The notes beneath the pieces were generated by a model, which did no database searches, was not told the DNA's origin, and was given only the letters and a program-made list of their open reading frames with translations. This document shows positions 43,605 through 56,154 of a stretch of 64,000 nucleotides of DNA, one piece after another (position 1 is the first letter of the stretch; every line of letters starts with the position of its first letter). Origin of the DNA: Heterobilharzia americana (taxonomy: Eukaryota; Platyhelminthes; Trematoda; Strigeidida; Schistosomatidae); contig OX104127.1 in NCBI GenBank assembly GCA_944470555.2, positions 137,038,786-137,102,785 of the forward strand, in the 5' to 3' direction. The position numbers were made by a program, and so were the translations under genes.

Positions 43605-46600
43605 TTTTCTATTGTAGCGCATGCTGACAGGGTATTTTTTAATGAATGATACTGCGGGCTAACGAGCAACCATACAGCTTTCCGTAACTCACCTATGTAG
43701 TTTTGTCACCCCCAGTGTCAGCATAGTTGATCGTATCTCCGTGATATTCAACGTAAAGTAAAGTTGCATGAGTATGGGAAAGTAATGGCTATGAGCGATG
43801 ACATTTAGTTTCGGAGGTTTTGTTATTGACATTTGGCCACACTCCTACAGTGGAGAGAGTAGTCTCTTCCAGTTTTCTGCTTTTAGCTCTGGAGAGATTG
43901 ATATTTCTTATTTTCTTCGAAATGCAACTAGCAGGTTAACTTGGTCGGAAATGGTTGAAGCGTTGACAGATTGGAGCTGTTCTTGTATTTCCTCCCCGCT
44001 CATTTACCTGAAACTGTGACAGAAAGATGATAAACGGGCATACAGGACATCCGGGGACGCCAAATTAGGCAGGACAGGTATGGTCGCTAGGAAAAGGTTG
44101 AGAAAGGGTGCCCAAATAAATAAGTAGATTGATGTTTACATTCCGACACTATAGAAGATAGTTAACAGGAATCATCGGGCCAGCGATGATTGAGAAGACC
44201 ATGACCTTTGGAGGGTCCTGGGTGGCACGGATGGTGGGACACGTGCCAAGACATTAATGGGACAGTGGGTGGCCAGACAGGCTGTGCTGAGTGGTTACCA
44301 AGGTCAGCAGTACCTTGTGTACGTTGTCGGTAAGCCATGTGAACTGATATGGTCGTACGGCTCTCAACCAGGGGGACCAATAGAAGAGTTTGTACACTGA
44401 GGCAAGGTATTCCGTAAGATGCATGCTGCCATGGAAACGAAGAATGGCCCGGACCTGGTACCAGCCATTCTATGCGCAGTTCTGATGAAATTCCCTCCTC
44501 ATGACCTCCACGTTTCTGTTAAGGTATGTCCGCAGTTGAGACTCGTCCCGTGGACGATTTTATAGGCTATAATTGTATCCTCTTTCTACTAGCGCCAAAA
44601 ATGGATAGATCCAGGCTTCTCAGTCCGACTGTTTATGTTTTCCTCATGGTCTGACGGCCTACCTAAGTGCATATCCCCCTACCTCCTCAGAGTGATTAAT
44701 GCCCCCGCTCATCACCAGGCACGAAGTCACATTTGACTCCCGCAGATACAGCCAAAGATGTATTTTAAAGACTGCGTAGGACAACTTAGTGGCACCGAAA
44801 TGCAACTAGTGCCAAAAGAAGTAGATTAAATTAAATCAAGTAATCATTAGCTGAATAAGGTTATAGCGTGCTTTCGGATACCTAAGGTGTTTCAAGGTTT
44901 GTCTTAACGAGTATGCATCCAAGCAGGCCCTGGTACCATTTTTCAAGCTCCCTTAACGCACACGTCCTCGGAGCCCCTAGATCGACCATATGAGTCAGAT
45001 AAGTTGTACAAACGTTTCTCCAAAGATCGCCTTCACCTTTACCCGATTTAAGTATACTTCCCTCTCGAATATATTCCAAAATAAAAGTCTTTTTGATTTG
45101 TATTTCTGTGCCGGCAATTACCTGTTGGGTAAGGTACTGATTAGGCAGGTCCTTAAGCATACCGAACTTTGTAAAGCTGGTTAGGCGTTGTGCGATAGCA
45201 ACACACCCGGTCTCCTACGACTATTACAAAATGGTTAGGTACGACAGAACTAGTGCACCTTCGGGGAAAGCAGGGAATGTGTTTGTGCCAGTGTTTGCAA
45301 CGTGGGAGAAGTTGAGTCATGGGCCCTTTTCCGTCAACAGCCTTTCGATGATACCATTTCTCAACTCATCCTCTTGCTTGTGTTTAACCCTGCTTTCTTG
45401 ATGCCTCTAGATATGTATCACTTTCCAATTTTCTAGGGTAGTGCTCAAGCCGTTCTCAGTGGGTTATACTTACTTTTGCTGCATCTCCCTTGGGGTACTG
45501 TGGAGCTAGATCTCATTTTTTCGACCCCATACATTTTGCCATCAGTGAGGTGAAAGAAGAATGAGTGAGGAGATTTACTGCAGGAGATCACTGATGAGAG
45601 ACATGCACTCGAACGATCTGTGGAATCCTACCTAGGATGACAGAAGAATTATTTTCTGCTCGCTTTGATGCAGGAGTTTCTATCTTCTAACTACTCCTGA
45701 GTGCAAGAAATCAATGGTGTATTATTGTCGGCGCCGATACCCTTTGACCAGGATGCTAGTTGGGATGCCGCCCAATTCTCTCCTCAAGTTAATAATAATA
45801 ATATATTTTGAATAATAAATTATACGAACACATGCCGTTTTTACGGGCAACATCCAAATGTTGTTGCCAGCGAAGCCGAGAAAATTTAGAAAGAATATAT
45901 ATTCTGCAGGATGCAACTATTCATGTGTTGGTGGTTAAAAATGTTAGATAGCAACTCTTTCGCTGCATAACAGTAGTGAATGGTAGCAGAGACACTGTAA
46001 CCCAGTACGGGCCTTAACCGAGTAACTGGGATTAGGTCTCAACACTACAGTTGGTGAAAAGTAAAAGTACATAGAATGTCAAGTGCTGAGCAAAATAAAA
46101 CCAAAAATGCGGATAGTCAACGAGTTTTGCTCTTTACGGACAGCATTTGAAACGAGATCTGAGTCCCGGTATGGACCAGTGACAAAGCTTGGGATCAGTG
46201 TCACAGTGTCTAGCAGGGTGTAGTGATTGTTTGGGTCCATGTCACTGAGAACAAATTCATAGGAGTAAATTGGCTGAAGTTGTAACTCAGTCCGGAAACT
46301 GTTCTCATTTTGCGTGTAAGGACTCATTACCAAACCATTCAATATGTCTTCAAGGTTAGCACTTTACATGAGGGCAGTTTCGGTTCTCTTCACCACGAAG
46401 TGAGTGGCTTTCATTAGCGGAGAACCTGGGTGTTTGAATATAACATTTCTGGACACAATCCAAACGGGAGCCATAAGTTTGGGGTGAACTGTCAAATTAA
46501 TCATTATGCAGTTGTCTCATTGTGAATCTGCCTACGAGAAAAAAAACTTGAGTATGGAACGGTTTATCGTGTACTTAAGTCAATGGGTAACAAGATATGA

Positions 46601-47095
46601 ACAGAGCAATCAAAGAAAGAGCAATGAGATGTAGATTTGAAAGTTGTTGCACAAAAATTACCTGTTTTCAGTAGTAAACTATGATGAAATAGTAGTCAGT
46701 GACTTTTAGTGCACGATAAACACAGAGTATAGCCCTGAAACCATTTGTCTGAACGGCAAAGCGTGTAAGTCGACATGCCCGGGCTAGAACCTAAGAGATG
46801 AGGGATAGGTAAACGTCATGCGGACGGGCGTGCACAAAGGCCTCTGGATACGAATTAAGTTTCGGCATGAAGAAGTGGGTTAATGGGGGTCTTAGTGCGC
46901 AGAAAACAAGGCAATTCGATGCAGAGAAGTTTGCAGGGAATTCCGAGGACAGACTTTCCGGTAATATAACTAAGTGCATTTGGACATCACTTAGGGTCGG
47001 GCGAACACGCTGTTCGCCATATGGGCTACCCTACTACGATGATACTGGTTATACAGCGGAGGGGAAGCTGCCAGATACACTGTTCAATTGAATAA
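43605..47095. other. Spacer between two CR1-like elements; no gene recognised
   Basis: Contains a minus-strand ORF of 87 residues at 46,079-46,342 and one of 92 residues at 44,882-45,160, neither with a recognisable domain. A (TAA)n run with a shared flank lies at 45,788-45,860, similar to the left end of the insertion at 57,294. The area is probably old retroelement 3' and 5' UTR debris. Confidence 0.4.
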
Positions 47096-47099
47096 AACT

Positions 47100-49944
47100 T
47101 AGAAAGAGATCCCACCTGCATTTATTCTTGAGTCACTATCAATTTCACTACCTTGGAGACACTGGGGTCCTACATAGCCATCTCCGAGTACCTCTGTTAT
47201 AAGGCGTACTATTACGGGGAGTCTGTTCCATATAAACCTGTAATATGTAGTAAAGAATATGCTTCTGAACTGTTTATTGCATATTTCTATCGCCAATGTC
47301 AGTGTATGATTTCTAAGGTCAAACGGCGGTACATATCTTTAAGCGGGTGGGGAGGGACAGCATAACAGACCACGCAAAGTTTTGTACAAGAGAACTAAGT
47401 TGTTTCCTAGACGCCGTTTGCATAGCGGTTTAACAGACAGCATGGTGCACGTATCTATGTAGTCTACATTACCAGCGCAACTCAGTAATCGTTGATGAAA
47501 CTCTCTTGGACATATTCAAGTCGTGATTCGTTGCTTTCGCTCGTGCCAGAAGGAAAGAATGAGCCATATTCCAATATCGGTCTGACACAAAGCTTGAGAA
47601 GAGTAGGTTTGGCCCCTTCCGTGTGGAAGCTCTCCGGAAGGAAACCTGATAATCTTCTAGCTTTAGAGACTACCACTGTGACATTCTCACTGAAGTTAGG
47701 GTTACCAGAGTATTGGACGTCCGGATAGCACACCTTATTTAGTTTTAAATTTCATGATCTCCAAAGGATAGGGTGCTGCTAGGATAATACTTTCCGAGGT
47801 ATAGAATTCCACGTTTTTCACGGCTGAATCCAAGTTGCCACTCTGACTCCACTCAAACAGATTATTCAAATCTGCCTGAGCTGCTGAAAGACCTTCAGTA
47901 ACTTCACCGAACTGGAAGCTGTAAACACTCTTAAGGTCATAAGCATAAAGATACGGTTCCCCATTCCTGAACACCTTGTATGTATCATTAATATGCACTA
48001 GAAAGAGAAGTGGACCAAGAACACCTCCCTATATCACATCAATTTTAATTGATCCAGGGTGGCAATCGTTTAACCTGACTCTGTGAGAGCGTTCATGGAG
48101 AAATGATTCCAACCAGTTACGCAAAGGGGTTTTTTCCACACCGGATGACCCCGGCTTTATAGACAGTCTCTAGTGAGGCACTTTATCAAATGCTTTCTTC
48201 AGCCTAAAAACGGTTCAGGAACAAAAAGGCCTTGGTCACGCCTTTGTGTGATGTATTCAAGATAATCTGGGGTGCAGGTATCGCAGGATCTGATTTTTAG
48301 GGACCCATACCGCGAAGTTGATAGTACGTTGTCATCAATTAGATAATCCTCAACACTATTCTCTATAACTTTCTCCGTCACTGTGGAAACCACCGATGTG
48401 AGGTTAATCGGACGGTAATGATCTAAATGTGCAGTTGGTCTGGATTTATGAGTGGGAATGATACAGGTAGTTTCCCAGATGGAGGAGTGACATGAATATT
48501 GAGTGGTACGGAAAGTAACTTCAGAAGCAATAGAGGTATGTCTCCACCCCCATTTTTGTTGACAACAGCACGTATCCCATCTGGACCATCAGTACAGTGA
48601 AGTTTTAGAGTGCCAATCGCCGCAGAAATGTTTTGTAGCACAGCGTCTCGTTTTAGACCCTAGAGAAAGCTACTGTTGACCACTGCGACCCAAATGCACT
48701 ACTCTTGCTTATTACCGAGGCCGCAAAGTGGTTACTGAGGATCTCCATAATCTGCTTAGAGTCATCGTGCACCTGACCGTTACTAGTAACACAATTAATC
48801 GTTTTGGATTTTGATGATTTAAGCCTGGATTTGAGAACCCATGTTGGAGATTCTTTATTGCCGGAAGATACAGCCTGACGTTCCTGTCCTATGGCTTCCT
48901 GTGCACTTAGAGTATCAGCATAAGCACAAGTGTTATACATAGTGACTAGTGAAGAAAATTCATATTACCCATGAAACGTATAGTGTGTTACCGAAGTCGA
49001 CTTTGATGGGGAGTTGGGATAAACAGCGTCTTCGGGATCATACTCTTAGTGTTCTTTTCTGGCGCAAAATAGTCACGGTTATTGCACGAGTTACGATAAA
49101 AAACAGTTGTCAGTGCTTCATTAGACTTATCGGCGAAGTGATCTTCCCAGTCGAAACACCTCAGTAAAAACCAAATGTCCTTCCGGCTGATGTCATAGTA
49201 GTTTCTATGCTGCGCTAGCCATCTTCTCAGGTTGACAGTAGATTCAAAATTTAGGCAAAAAACCACAATATTATGGCCACTTCTCGGGAAGCGATGGCCA
49301 ATATGTACCACAGAAGGAATGAGATTGTTAGCGTAAACTAAGTCTAAAAAATTGCGTAGTCCAGTCGGACTCGAACATATTGAAACCACCCGTCAAACTC
49401 AAGACGTGGACGAAAGATTTGTACTGTTTAGAGGCTTTGTAGGGCACCGAGAGATTTCTGGCATGTTAGAGTCTCCGCATATAGTCTTTCCTGAGAATGA
49501 CATAGAGGCAGTAAACCCAAGGGCTTCTGGCAACAAGTTGCATTACTCGGAAGTGGAATTGGGAGGACGATACACGCGTCCGAAAAGGGAGGATAGGCAG
49601 CTTAAGGGCTTCAAAACAACCCAGATAGAATCTTTTATAATTCTTAGCTCCAGGGTATCACACTGCGTGGAATCTGTAGATGAACTGACCTACATGAGAC
49701 AACCACCTCCATGGCCACCTGCCCTGTCACTACGAAAACGTGTGTAGTTGTAGAAGCAAGTGTTCAAGCCAGAAATATCTGAAGTTCTCCATGCCTCAGT
49801 CATTACAACGACTGAAGGGGAGCATAACGATGCAAGCATGTTCGCACTGGACATCTTATGCCAGACTGACCGAGCATTTGTTAAGCACACAGGAAATGAA
49901 CGCCCTAGCATTTGAAGGCAACCACAAATATCTTGAAAGAGCAA
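47100..49944 (-). pseudogene. ORF2 remnant of the second CR1-like element
   Basis: Blocks found in order on the reverse strand: 'FPVCLTNARSVWHKMSSANM' and 'VVVMTEAWRTSDISG' (endonuclease, 49,944-49,690); 'DLVYANNLIPSVVHIG' and 'FPRSGHNIVVFCLNF' (49,389-49,200); 'TDGPDGIRAVVNKNGGGDIP' (48,600-48,540); 'VSTVTEKVIENSVEDYL' and 'RSCDTCTPDYLEYI' (48,393-48,250); 'MHINDTYKVFRNGEPYLYAY' (47,998-47,940, the active-site FADD replaced by YAYD); 'RLSGFLPESFHTEGAKPTLL' (47,670-47,600); 'YYRFIWNRLPVIVRLI' (47,250-47,200). At least eight frame breaks are needed. It is non-functional. Confidence 0.8.
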
Positions 49945-50149
49945 CTTACCAATGTCGTTAGGAAGCCTGAGTGCTGGCTGCAGGTGAGTTGTGAGATGTC
50001 GAGCGAATGATTCGTGTCAACATTAAAAGAAAGCGGTATGGGACAGTTTGATAAGGAAACGGTGGAGTTAGGCACGCTGATCGATTCAACATCGACCTTA
50101 AGCGGATCGGATGAGTGAGGAAGAGAGGTAGAGTTACTCAGGCAATTTG

Positions 50150-51860
50150 TGGTCATGTGGCACTTTTCCAACACATGTCCACTAGGATCAAGGATCAAGG
50201 TAGCTTTATTTTTATTATCAGTGTATGGTGTGGATGTTGACTGGCAGGTGTATAAGAGGCATGATGCCGTTCGGTTCCCAGTGGTTTTTTGTAGTCTCGT
50301 TCAACACGTGGCTAGAGACCAACCGGATCATCTGGCTTGCTAAGGCGCTATCAACTCTTGAAGCCGCCAAAAATTCTGTTGCGGTGTCCACAGGCTTTTA
50401 TTGGGTTCAGAATACTTGTTGCATAGCCATGGGGGTTATATTCAGTGGTGGATTGAGTATAGTGGCTACTTTTGCCTGCCACGAAGCGATTCAGAGCAGA
50501 GATTAGACGATAGCTGGACTCACCAATTGAATAATAGGTTTTCTTTGCAGGTGATTTTCGATTGTGTGTTTTTGGGAGCGTTGACGCTGCTGCAGTGAAC
50601 GCCCTGGGATCATCATAATGGTCACTAAAGGTAGGCTGAGACGGAGGTTACGCAACGACTGAGCGATCAGTGTTGCCTTTGAAGAGGATTTTGAATAAAG
50701 TGGACTTATCTAGTGATTCTTGGCTTAAAACTGCGTGATATTTTTGGGACAAGGTGGCCTACTACACAAAAGAGTAACTTCACTCTCCGGTAGTAGCCGG
50801 GTGGCAATTTGGTCAGAGTTGTGAGAAATGCGGTCAGTTATTGGCAGTGGTAGTTTATGTTTACCAAATAACTTTGGCTTGTCAAAGTTAGTGCACATTG
50901 CACAAGGAATGTGCTGATGTACTTGCAGTTGGAATATCGGTCGTTCTAGATTTTAAAAAAGCATGACGCGGAAACACTTTCGGCTAATCTCCCGACTTCA
51001 CCTTGCGTTGCGTAAAAGACAAAATATTGCTTTATAAGACGAGATTATTTTTATGTGAGTTTATAGGCTCACTATTACTTGGTAAGTCTCAGTGGAGAGA
51101 CGTTGTGAGTACGACTTCTGGCCGATGGGGCCGGATTATTGAAGTTTTCATCTGTGGAGGCCTTGTTTATGTCAGTAGCACCATGTTTCGTTGGGGAGAT
51201 AACATTTGAACCCGAGGGATCTAGATCAACCAGGCCTACTGTCGCTGATTGTTCATCCGTATTGGATGACAAAAAGCTGGGGTCAGGGGTGAGTCAACTG
51301 GACTTATGTCTACCCTTTGGTCTATTCGCTCACTCGTGCGATCAGTAGCAGGCTAAGTTTCCGTGTCATCAAATGAAGGTTCCGACTGAAACTTGCAAGT
51401 GCGAAGTTGGAACGGTGTTAAATCTTTAGTAACCGTGGCACTTCTATAGGAAGTATGTGCTGGATAGGTTTGCTAGATCTTAGGAAGAGCTTGGCATGCC
51501 TGACGCAATTAAACTTAAAAAGAAGTGGGAAGATGTCACTTGACATTTTTCCCGACCTGGCAGCATGATATTCGACCAATGGAATACCGCATGCTTTAGG
51601 CACAAGTCTTTCAGGTGGTGTACCGGGATGTGATCAGGAAGATTATACGCCAAAGCCTTATAAGATGACATTGTTCTTTTGATGACCTCCTCTGCTACGG
51701 AATGCGTTTAACGTTCACACTTATAAAAGTTCCCAGAGAATAAGTATGAGTATTTTCATCTCAAGTACACGTAAGTGGGGCATATTTAGAAGAGTTTAAT
51801 TGATATCCTTCATAACGCTCTGCACTGAGTGTCATTTTTCTTACCAGTCGGGTCGCTACG
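50150..51860 (-). pseudogene. ORF1 remnant of the second CR1-like element
   Basis: Only one segment is firmly homologous: 51,671-51,480 ('ALAYNLPDHIPVHHLKDL', 'CQVTSSHFFLSL', 'ASGMPSSS'), which matches the ORF1 of the better copy in residue pattern and position. The remainder to about 50,150 is assigned by distance only. Confidence 0.5.
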
Positions 51861-51864
51861 TAAG

Positions 51865-52995
51865 TCTGACATTAAGTTTGGCGCAGCCACCTCAAGCGTA
51901 CCTCCCGAAAGTGTTTTAGAATCGATCAACGCCTTGCGTCTTTTGGCTGGCTGACAAGAGTTTGGCATAAGTCCACTAACTGCACATATAGGTTTACTAA
52001 ATTTGGCCTTCGGGGTAACTATTTGAAGTGAAAGTTTCGCAGTAATAATGGTAATATAAACTCCGTTCCGCTGTCAGCATTCACGAGTGAATGAAGATGA
52101 TATACACAGAAGTCAACAAGTTCAACCAATACACTGAGGATTAAGAAGACGTTTTTGGGACTTATCTTTGTGCTCTTCAGATCAAATAGAATTCCTTCAA
52201 CCAAAAGGTTCCAAAAACTATTCTAGCTGTGCAGAAGCTCCTTTATGTATACTATTCGAAGCAACGCTACTGCGGAATAACGTCGTGCTCCGTTCATCTT
52301 CAATCCAGAGGGAATACTACGGTGTTTATCACCGAAAAAAAGCTGTCGACCATATCGTAACAGTGAACGCAATTAAGTTTATCAACCCGAAGCAGGAGTT
52401 GCTACTTATCACGGCAAAGTTATCTTCTTAACTCGTAAACACTTCCTGCCGGTGATTCGTAGTCGCCTGGGCCTTTCAATTGCCACGGTTTTTGGCTTTC
52501 TTCAGGGACCATTCACCAAGAAATACCTTTCTTGATCTTCACATACACACTTGAGGCATTCGGTCAAAGTTGCTGTTGAAGTGAGAGAAACCGAGCACCA
52601 AGTTCCTGTTGGTAAGCTATCCACTCAACGCTTTACTCTCATCTTCATTTGCGTCATTTTTATATTAAATCACCAAACTATGATGGTAAAAAACCAGATC
52701 GCAATCCTTTAGTCTTATATAGAGGTCTGCTGGCGGACAGAATCTATTCTGCCCACAAAAGTTGGGCGCAGCAACACCCCTACCGTCTTGGATCCCTTTA
52801 GCACTGTCACACCAGACACAGCTTTCTTCAAGACTGGTAAACCACTGTAGCCGAGGCAACAGTAGCAAGTCCCGATCATACCTTCGGTGAAAAACAAAGC
52901 ATGAAGGAAACGCGTTACGCTTGACCTCACCTTACAGAAAGCAAACCACTCAGTCGTCAACATGGAGCAGAACTCTGACGACCGTGGTGCTTGCA
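51865..52995. other. No gene recognised
   Basis: Overlapping short ORFs on both strands (for example plus 52,168-52,431) show no known domain. This may be 5' UTR of either flanking element. Confidence 0.4.
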
Positions 52996-52999
52996 AGGA

Positions 53000-55900
53000 T
53001 TCGGTGTCAGGGGCTCAGAAAGCTTTTGTGTGCGATATCTGTCTTGAATAAGTAAACTGTAACCGTGATAATGGTTTGCCAGGGCAATACCACAGCTTTA
53101 TGAGGAAGTACCCATGAAAATGAGTGTGTTGCATAAGCTCAAAGTGTCGGAAATCGCCTGCTATCACCGCCGACAAACTTAAAAACCTGGTAAAGTCAAA
53201 AATGTTACAGAACATGAGCTCCAATAATCTTCCATCGGAAACTGGCCAAGCCCCACAAGTGTGCAAAAGTGCCGCCTATAAGGACAGGGAGAAATTGGCT
53301 CCACTCCAAGTGAGGCACCAAAAAATCTCCACTTGCATCGCTGCAGCTCAGACGATCCGGTGGAACTGAACAACCTGAGGAAATAGGTTGCGCTGGGGAC
53401 GCATGGACGGAAGTGAATAGGTAAAGGCTGTACCAAAAGCACCGGCTACCAGGCCCAATATTTCGCACTCACAGGATAAGAGAACGGGTTCCATCATCCT
53501 GTTCAACGTCCCCGTACCAACAGACTCACTCTCAGAAGAAAGGGAAGGGTCTGACAAAGAGAAGTGGGATGACTACTGCAGAACGTGGGGAATAGAAACC
53601 ATCACAGCCAACTTAAGCCAGCTTGCCCGATTAGGTGGATCACCTCGAGACAAGCCCCCACCCCTCAAGGCACAAGCAATGAAGGCAAAACAACCGGAGA
53701 ACATACCGCTGCTGTCGTGTCGATCAGACATTGCGGGCTCTTGCCCCATAATGGACAAACCCTGGGTAACTAGAGAGACGGAGAGAAAGTCCTCGCTTAG
53801 TGAGCGCGCAAAGCTGCAACCATGGTGGTGCACGGAATACCCGAACTGGCAGGTGGATCCACAAAGTGTGATGATTACCTCCATGATGTCGAGCAGTGGA
53901 GGCGGTCGGCGGCAAAAATGCCAGTGAGGACTGGCAGTCAGAATCTGGTGTAACGGCACAGCTTCCAAACAAGTCCCCATATCTCACTAAACCCAGAACA
54001 TAGGTGCTTGACATGCCTCTACGGCGACGTAAGAGGCCTCGGGAGCAAACTACTAGAGCTAAAAACAATGTGCCTTAATATGCAAGCAGACACAATTCTA
54101 GTCAGGGAGATGTGGCTCTCACCAGACATCGTGGACGAGGGAATACCTCTGCCTAACATGATCCTGTTCCGAAAGAACAGGCAGTCAAAAGGTGGTGGAG
54201 TCACGATGTATATAACCGCTCACCTAAAAGTCAAGGAGGTGACTGATGGTGTGTTCAGCTTACTACCAGACTCTTTATGATGCTGTTTCACCGTTAACCA
54301 AACCAAGTACCCATGCACGACACAGCACAGGGCGAAATCGATCAGCGCCATTTCAATAACCACCTCCGTAGCCTATGACCATGTATTTCTCCCTGGAGAC
54401 TTCAACACGTCGGCACTCAACCCGGGATGTGAAGTAATATGTGGGCATAAATCTGTCGGACACAAAGTTCGAAATACGTTCATGGCAGCAGGACTGGTTG
54501 AGAAGGTTGGGGAAACACCAGATGGGAACCATATGGAAAAGGATCACCACTCGACCACGTTCTAACAGAAGATGATCTTTTAGTGGACGATTTCTGTGTT
54601 AAACCGGCCTAGGTAAGGTCGACCATGCATCGATGAGGTTCCCTCATGGACAACATATTCCTGGGGGCCGCACGGTCACAAGAATGGGACGCACTATCGA
54701 CAGACCAACAATGGATGCATATTAAAGATATTATCTGGAGCACTATCAATAAGAGTGTTCTAAAGATGACCAGACGGCCACCCCCCAAACGGTCTTGGGT
54801 AACTCACGCAACCCAAAGGCAAATACAGAGGAAAAAGAAGACGTGGTACGGGTGGCGTACATCACGCAGAGAATCGGAGTCTCATAGTTACAAGACGCTT
54901 CGCAACTTGTGTGATGTAAGAATTTGTAATGACAGATATACGCACCAGGGCAATCTGGTCAAACAGTTAAGTCGCAATCCCAAACGTCTGTATTGGCTTA
55001 TGTAAAAACTTAAACCAACGAATAAGGGCTTAAACCTCATCACAGGGCTGACCGGAGAACCACTGAGCGGCGGTAAGATAGCAGAACTATTGAGCAGTCG
55101 TTTTGGCGAGCAACTCAACCCAGTAACACGTACAGTATCAACATCTGGTAATGTAACGAAGTCCCAGGACTGCGGTACAAAGCTGATGAAAGTAAAGATT
55201 TCGTCAAACCAAGTGTTTGTGAAACTTTCAACGCTGGGAATAGGAAAATCCCCCGTCTGTGATGACATAAGGCCGGTGGTCCCACTCAGCTGTGCTGAAG
55301 TGCTAAACTCACCCGTATGCAACCCATTCATGCACTCTCTGGAAGTAAGTGAACTCCCGAAAGAATGGAAATGCGCCGTCCTTTCAACAGCCTTCGAGCG
55401 AGGAGACCAAAAAACCGTGTAGCCGCGGGCCGATAGCATTACTTCCTATACTTTCCAAAGTACTGGAAAGCCTTGTCGCAGATGTTGTTTGGAACTACCC
55501 TAGCAGAAACAAAATAGTCCATCCTACCCAGCATGGTTTCGGAACCGGGTAGTCATGTGCCACCAACGTGATGACCGCTTGGAGTGACTGGACTACTACA
55601 TGGGACAACAAGCAACCAGCCCACGTTATACTCTGGGACTTGTCCAAAGCTTTCGATGGGGTCACACACTGCACCATGCCCGCCAGACTTGCAAAAGCGG
55701 TATCACTGAGCCACTCTTAGCGTGGTTTATAGTATGCTTAGAGGGCAGAGAATTCCTCCCTAAAGTAAAAATTTCGATCAACCTGGAGGCGTGTAAGAAC
55801 CGGAGATTCTCAGGGAGCGATCCTTGGGATAATTCTATTTTCGCTATTCACAAATGACCTCTGCATTAAGATTTCCTCATTTATCCCCCGTCCGCCGACA

Positions 55901-56085
55901 ACATCAAAATATGGCGGACGATAGGTGACGAAGAGGACCCTAGGATACTCCAAAACTACCTGTTGCAGCTCGAGTCCTGGTCAGTCGCAAACGGTTCAAG
56001 CATAAATCTGGAGAAGTGCAAGGTGACGTATCTTCGCATACTACAGGCATAAAAATCAACTACACTCTTTGCAAGCGTGCATTCA
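53000..56085 (+). pseudogene. LINE-C (CR1/Jockey-type) copy: ORF1 region, endonuclease and reverse transcriptase
   Basis: An ORF1-like region at 53,000-53,940 includes a Cys-containing start ('FVCDICLE' near 53,025) that could be a worn zinc-finger. The endonuclease follows: 'CLYGDVRGLGSKLLELKTM', 'TILVREMWLSPDIVDEGI', 'RQSKGGGVTMYITAHLKV' (54,008-54,250). The RT linker 'RRPPPKRSWVTHATQRQIQR' is at 54,770-54,835, then 'LGIGKSPVCDDIRPVVPL', 'LPKEWKCAVLSTAFERGD', a shifted 'PSYPAWFRNR' block (QHGF), 'SADNIKIWRTIGDEEDPR' (after the active site) and 'LEKCKVTYLRI' at 56,010-56,050. Several shifts and stops break the ORF. It ends at a TAA-rich junction near 56,086. Confidence 0.75.
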
Positions 56086-56154
56086 CCAAGACATAATAAT
56101 AATAAATTCCATACAACATAAGTTACATAAAAACAAACCAGTTTACATCTTACT

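Larger units (their letters stand above)
47100..51860 (-). mobile_element. Second CR1-like element, strongly decayed
   Basis: Same orientation and order as the element at 38,700-43,600. Matching blocks occur at matching spacing from 51,671 (ORF1) through the endonuclease at 49,944 to the C-terminus near 47,100. Most segments are in different frames. Shared but diverged sequence indicates a related subfamily or a much older insertion of the same one. Confidence 0.8.

Noticed and set aside
46079..46342. 87-residue minus-strand ORF as a small gene
   Set aside because: No domain, no splice context, and it lies in sequence that looks like retroelement debris. Length alone is not evidence.
53124..53980. 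Cluster of overlapping ORFs as a novel gene
   Set aside because: The position just before a LINE-C endonuclease on the same strand makes a worn ORF1 the simpler reading. Opposite-strand ORFs are shadows.
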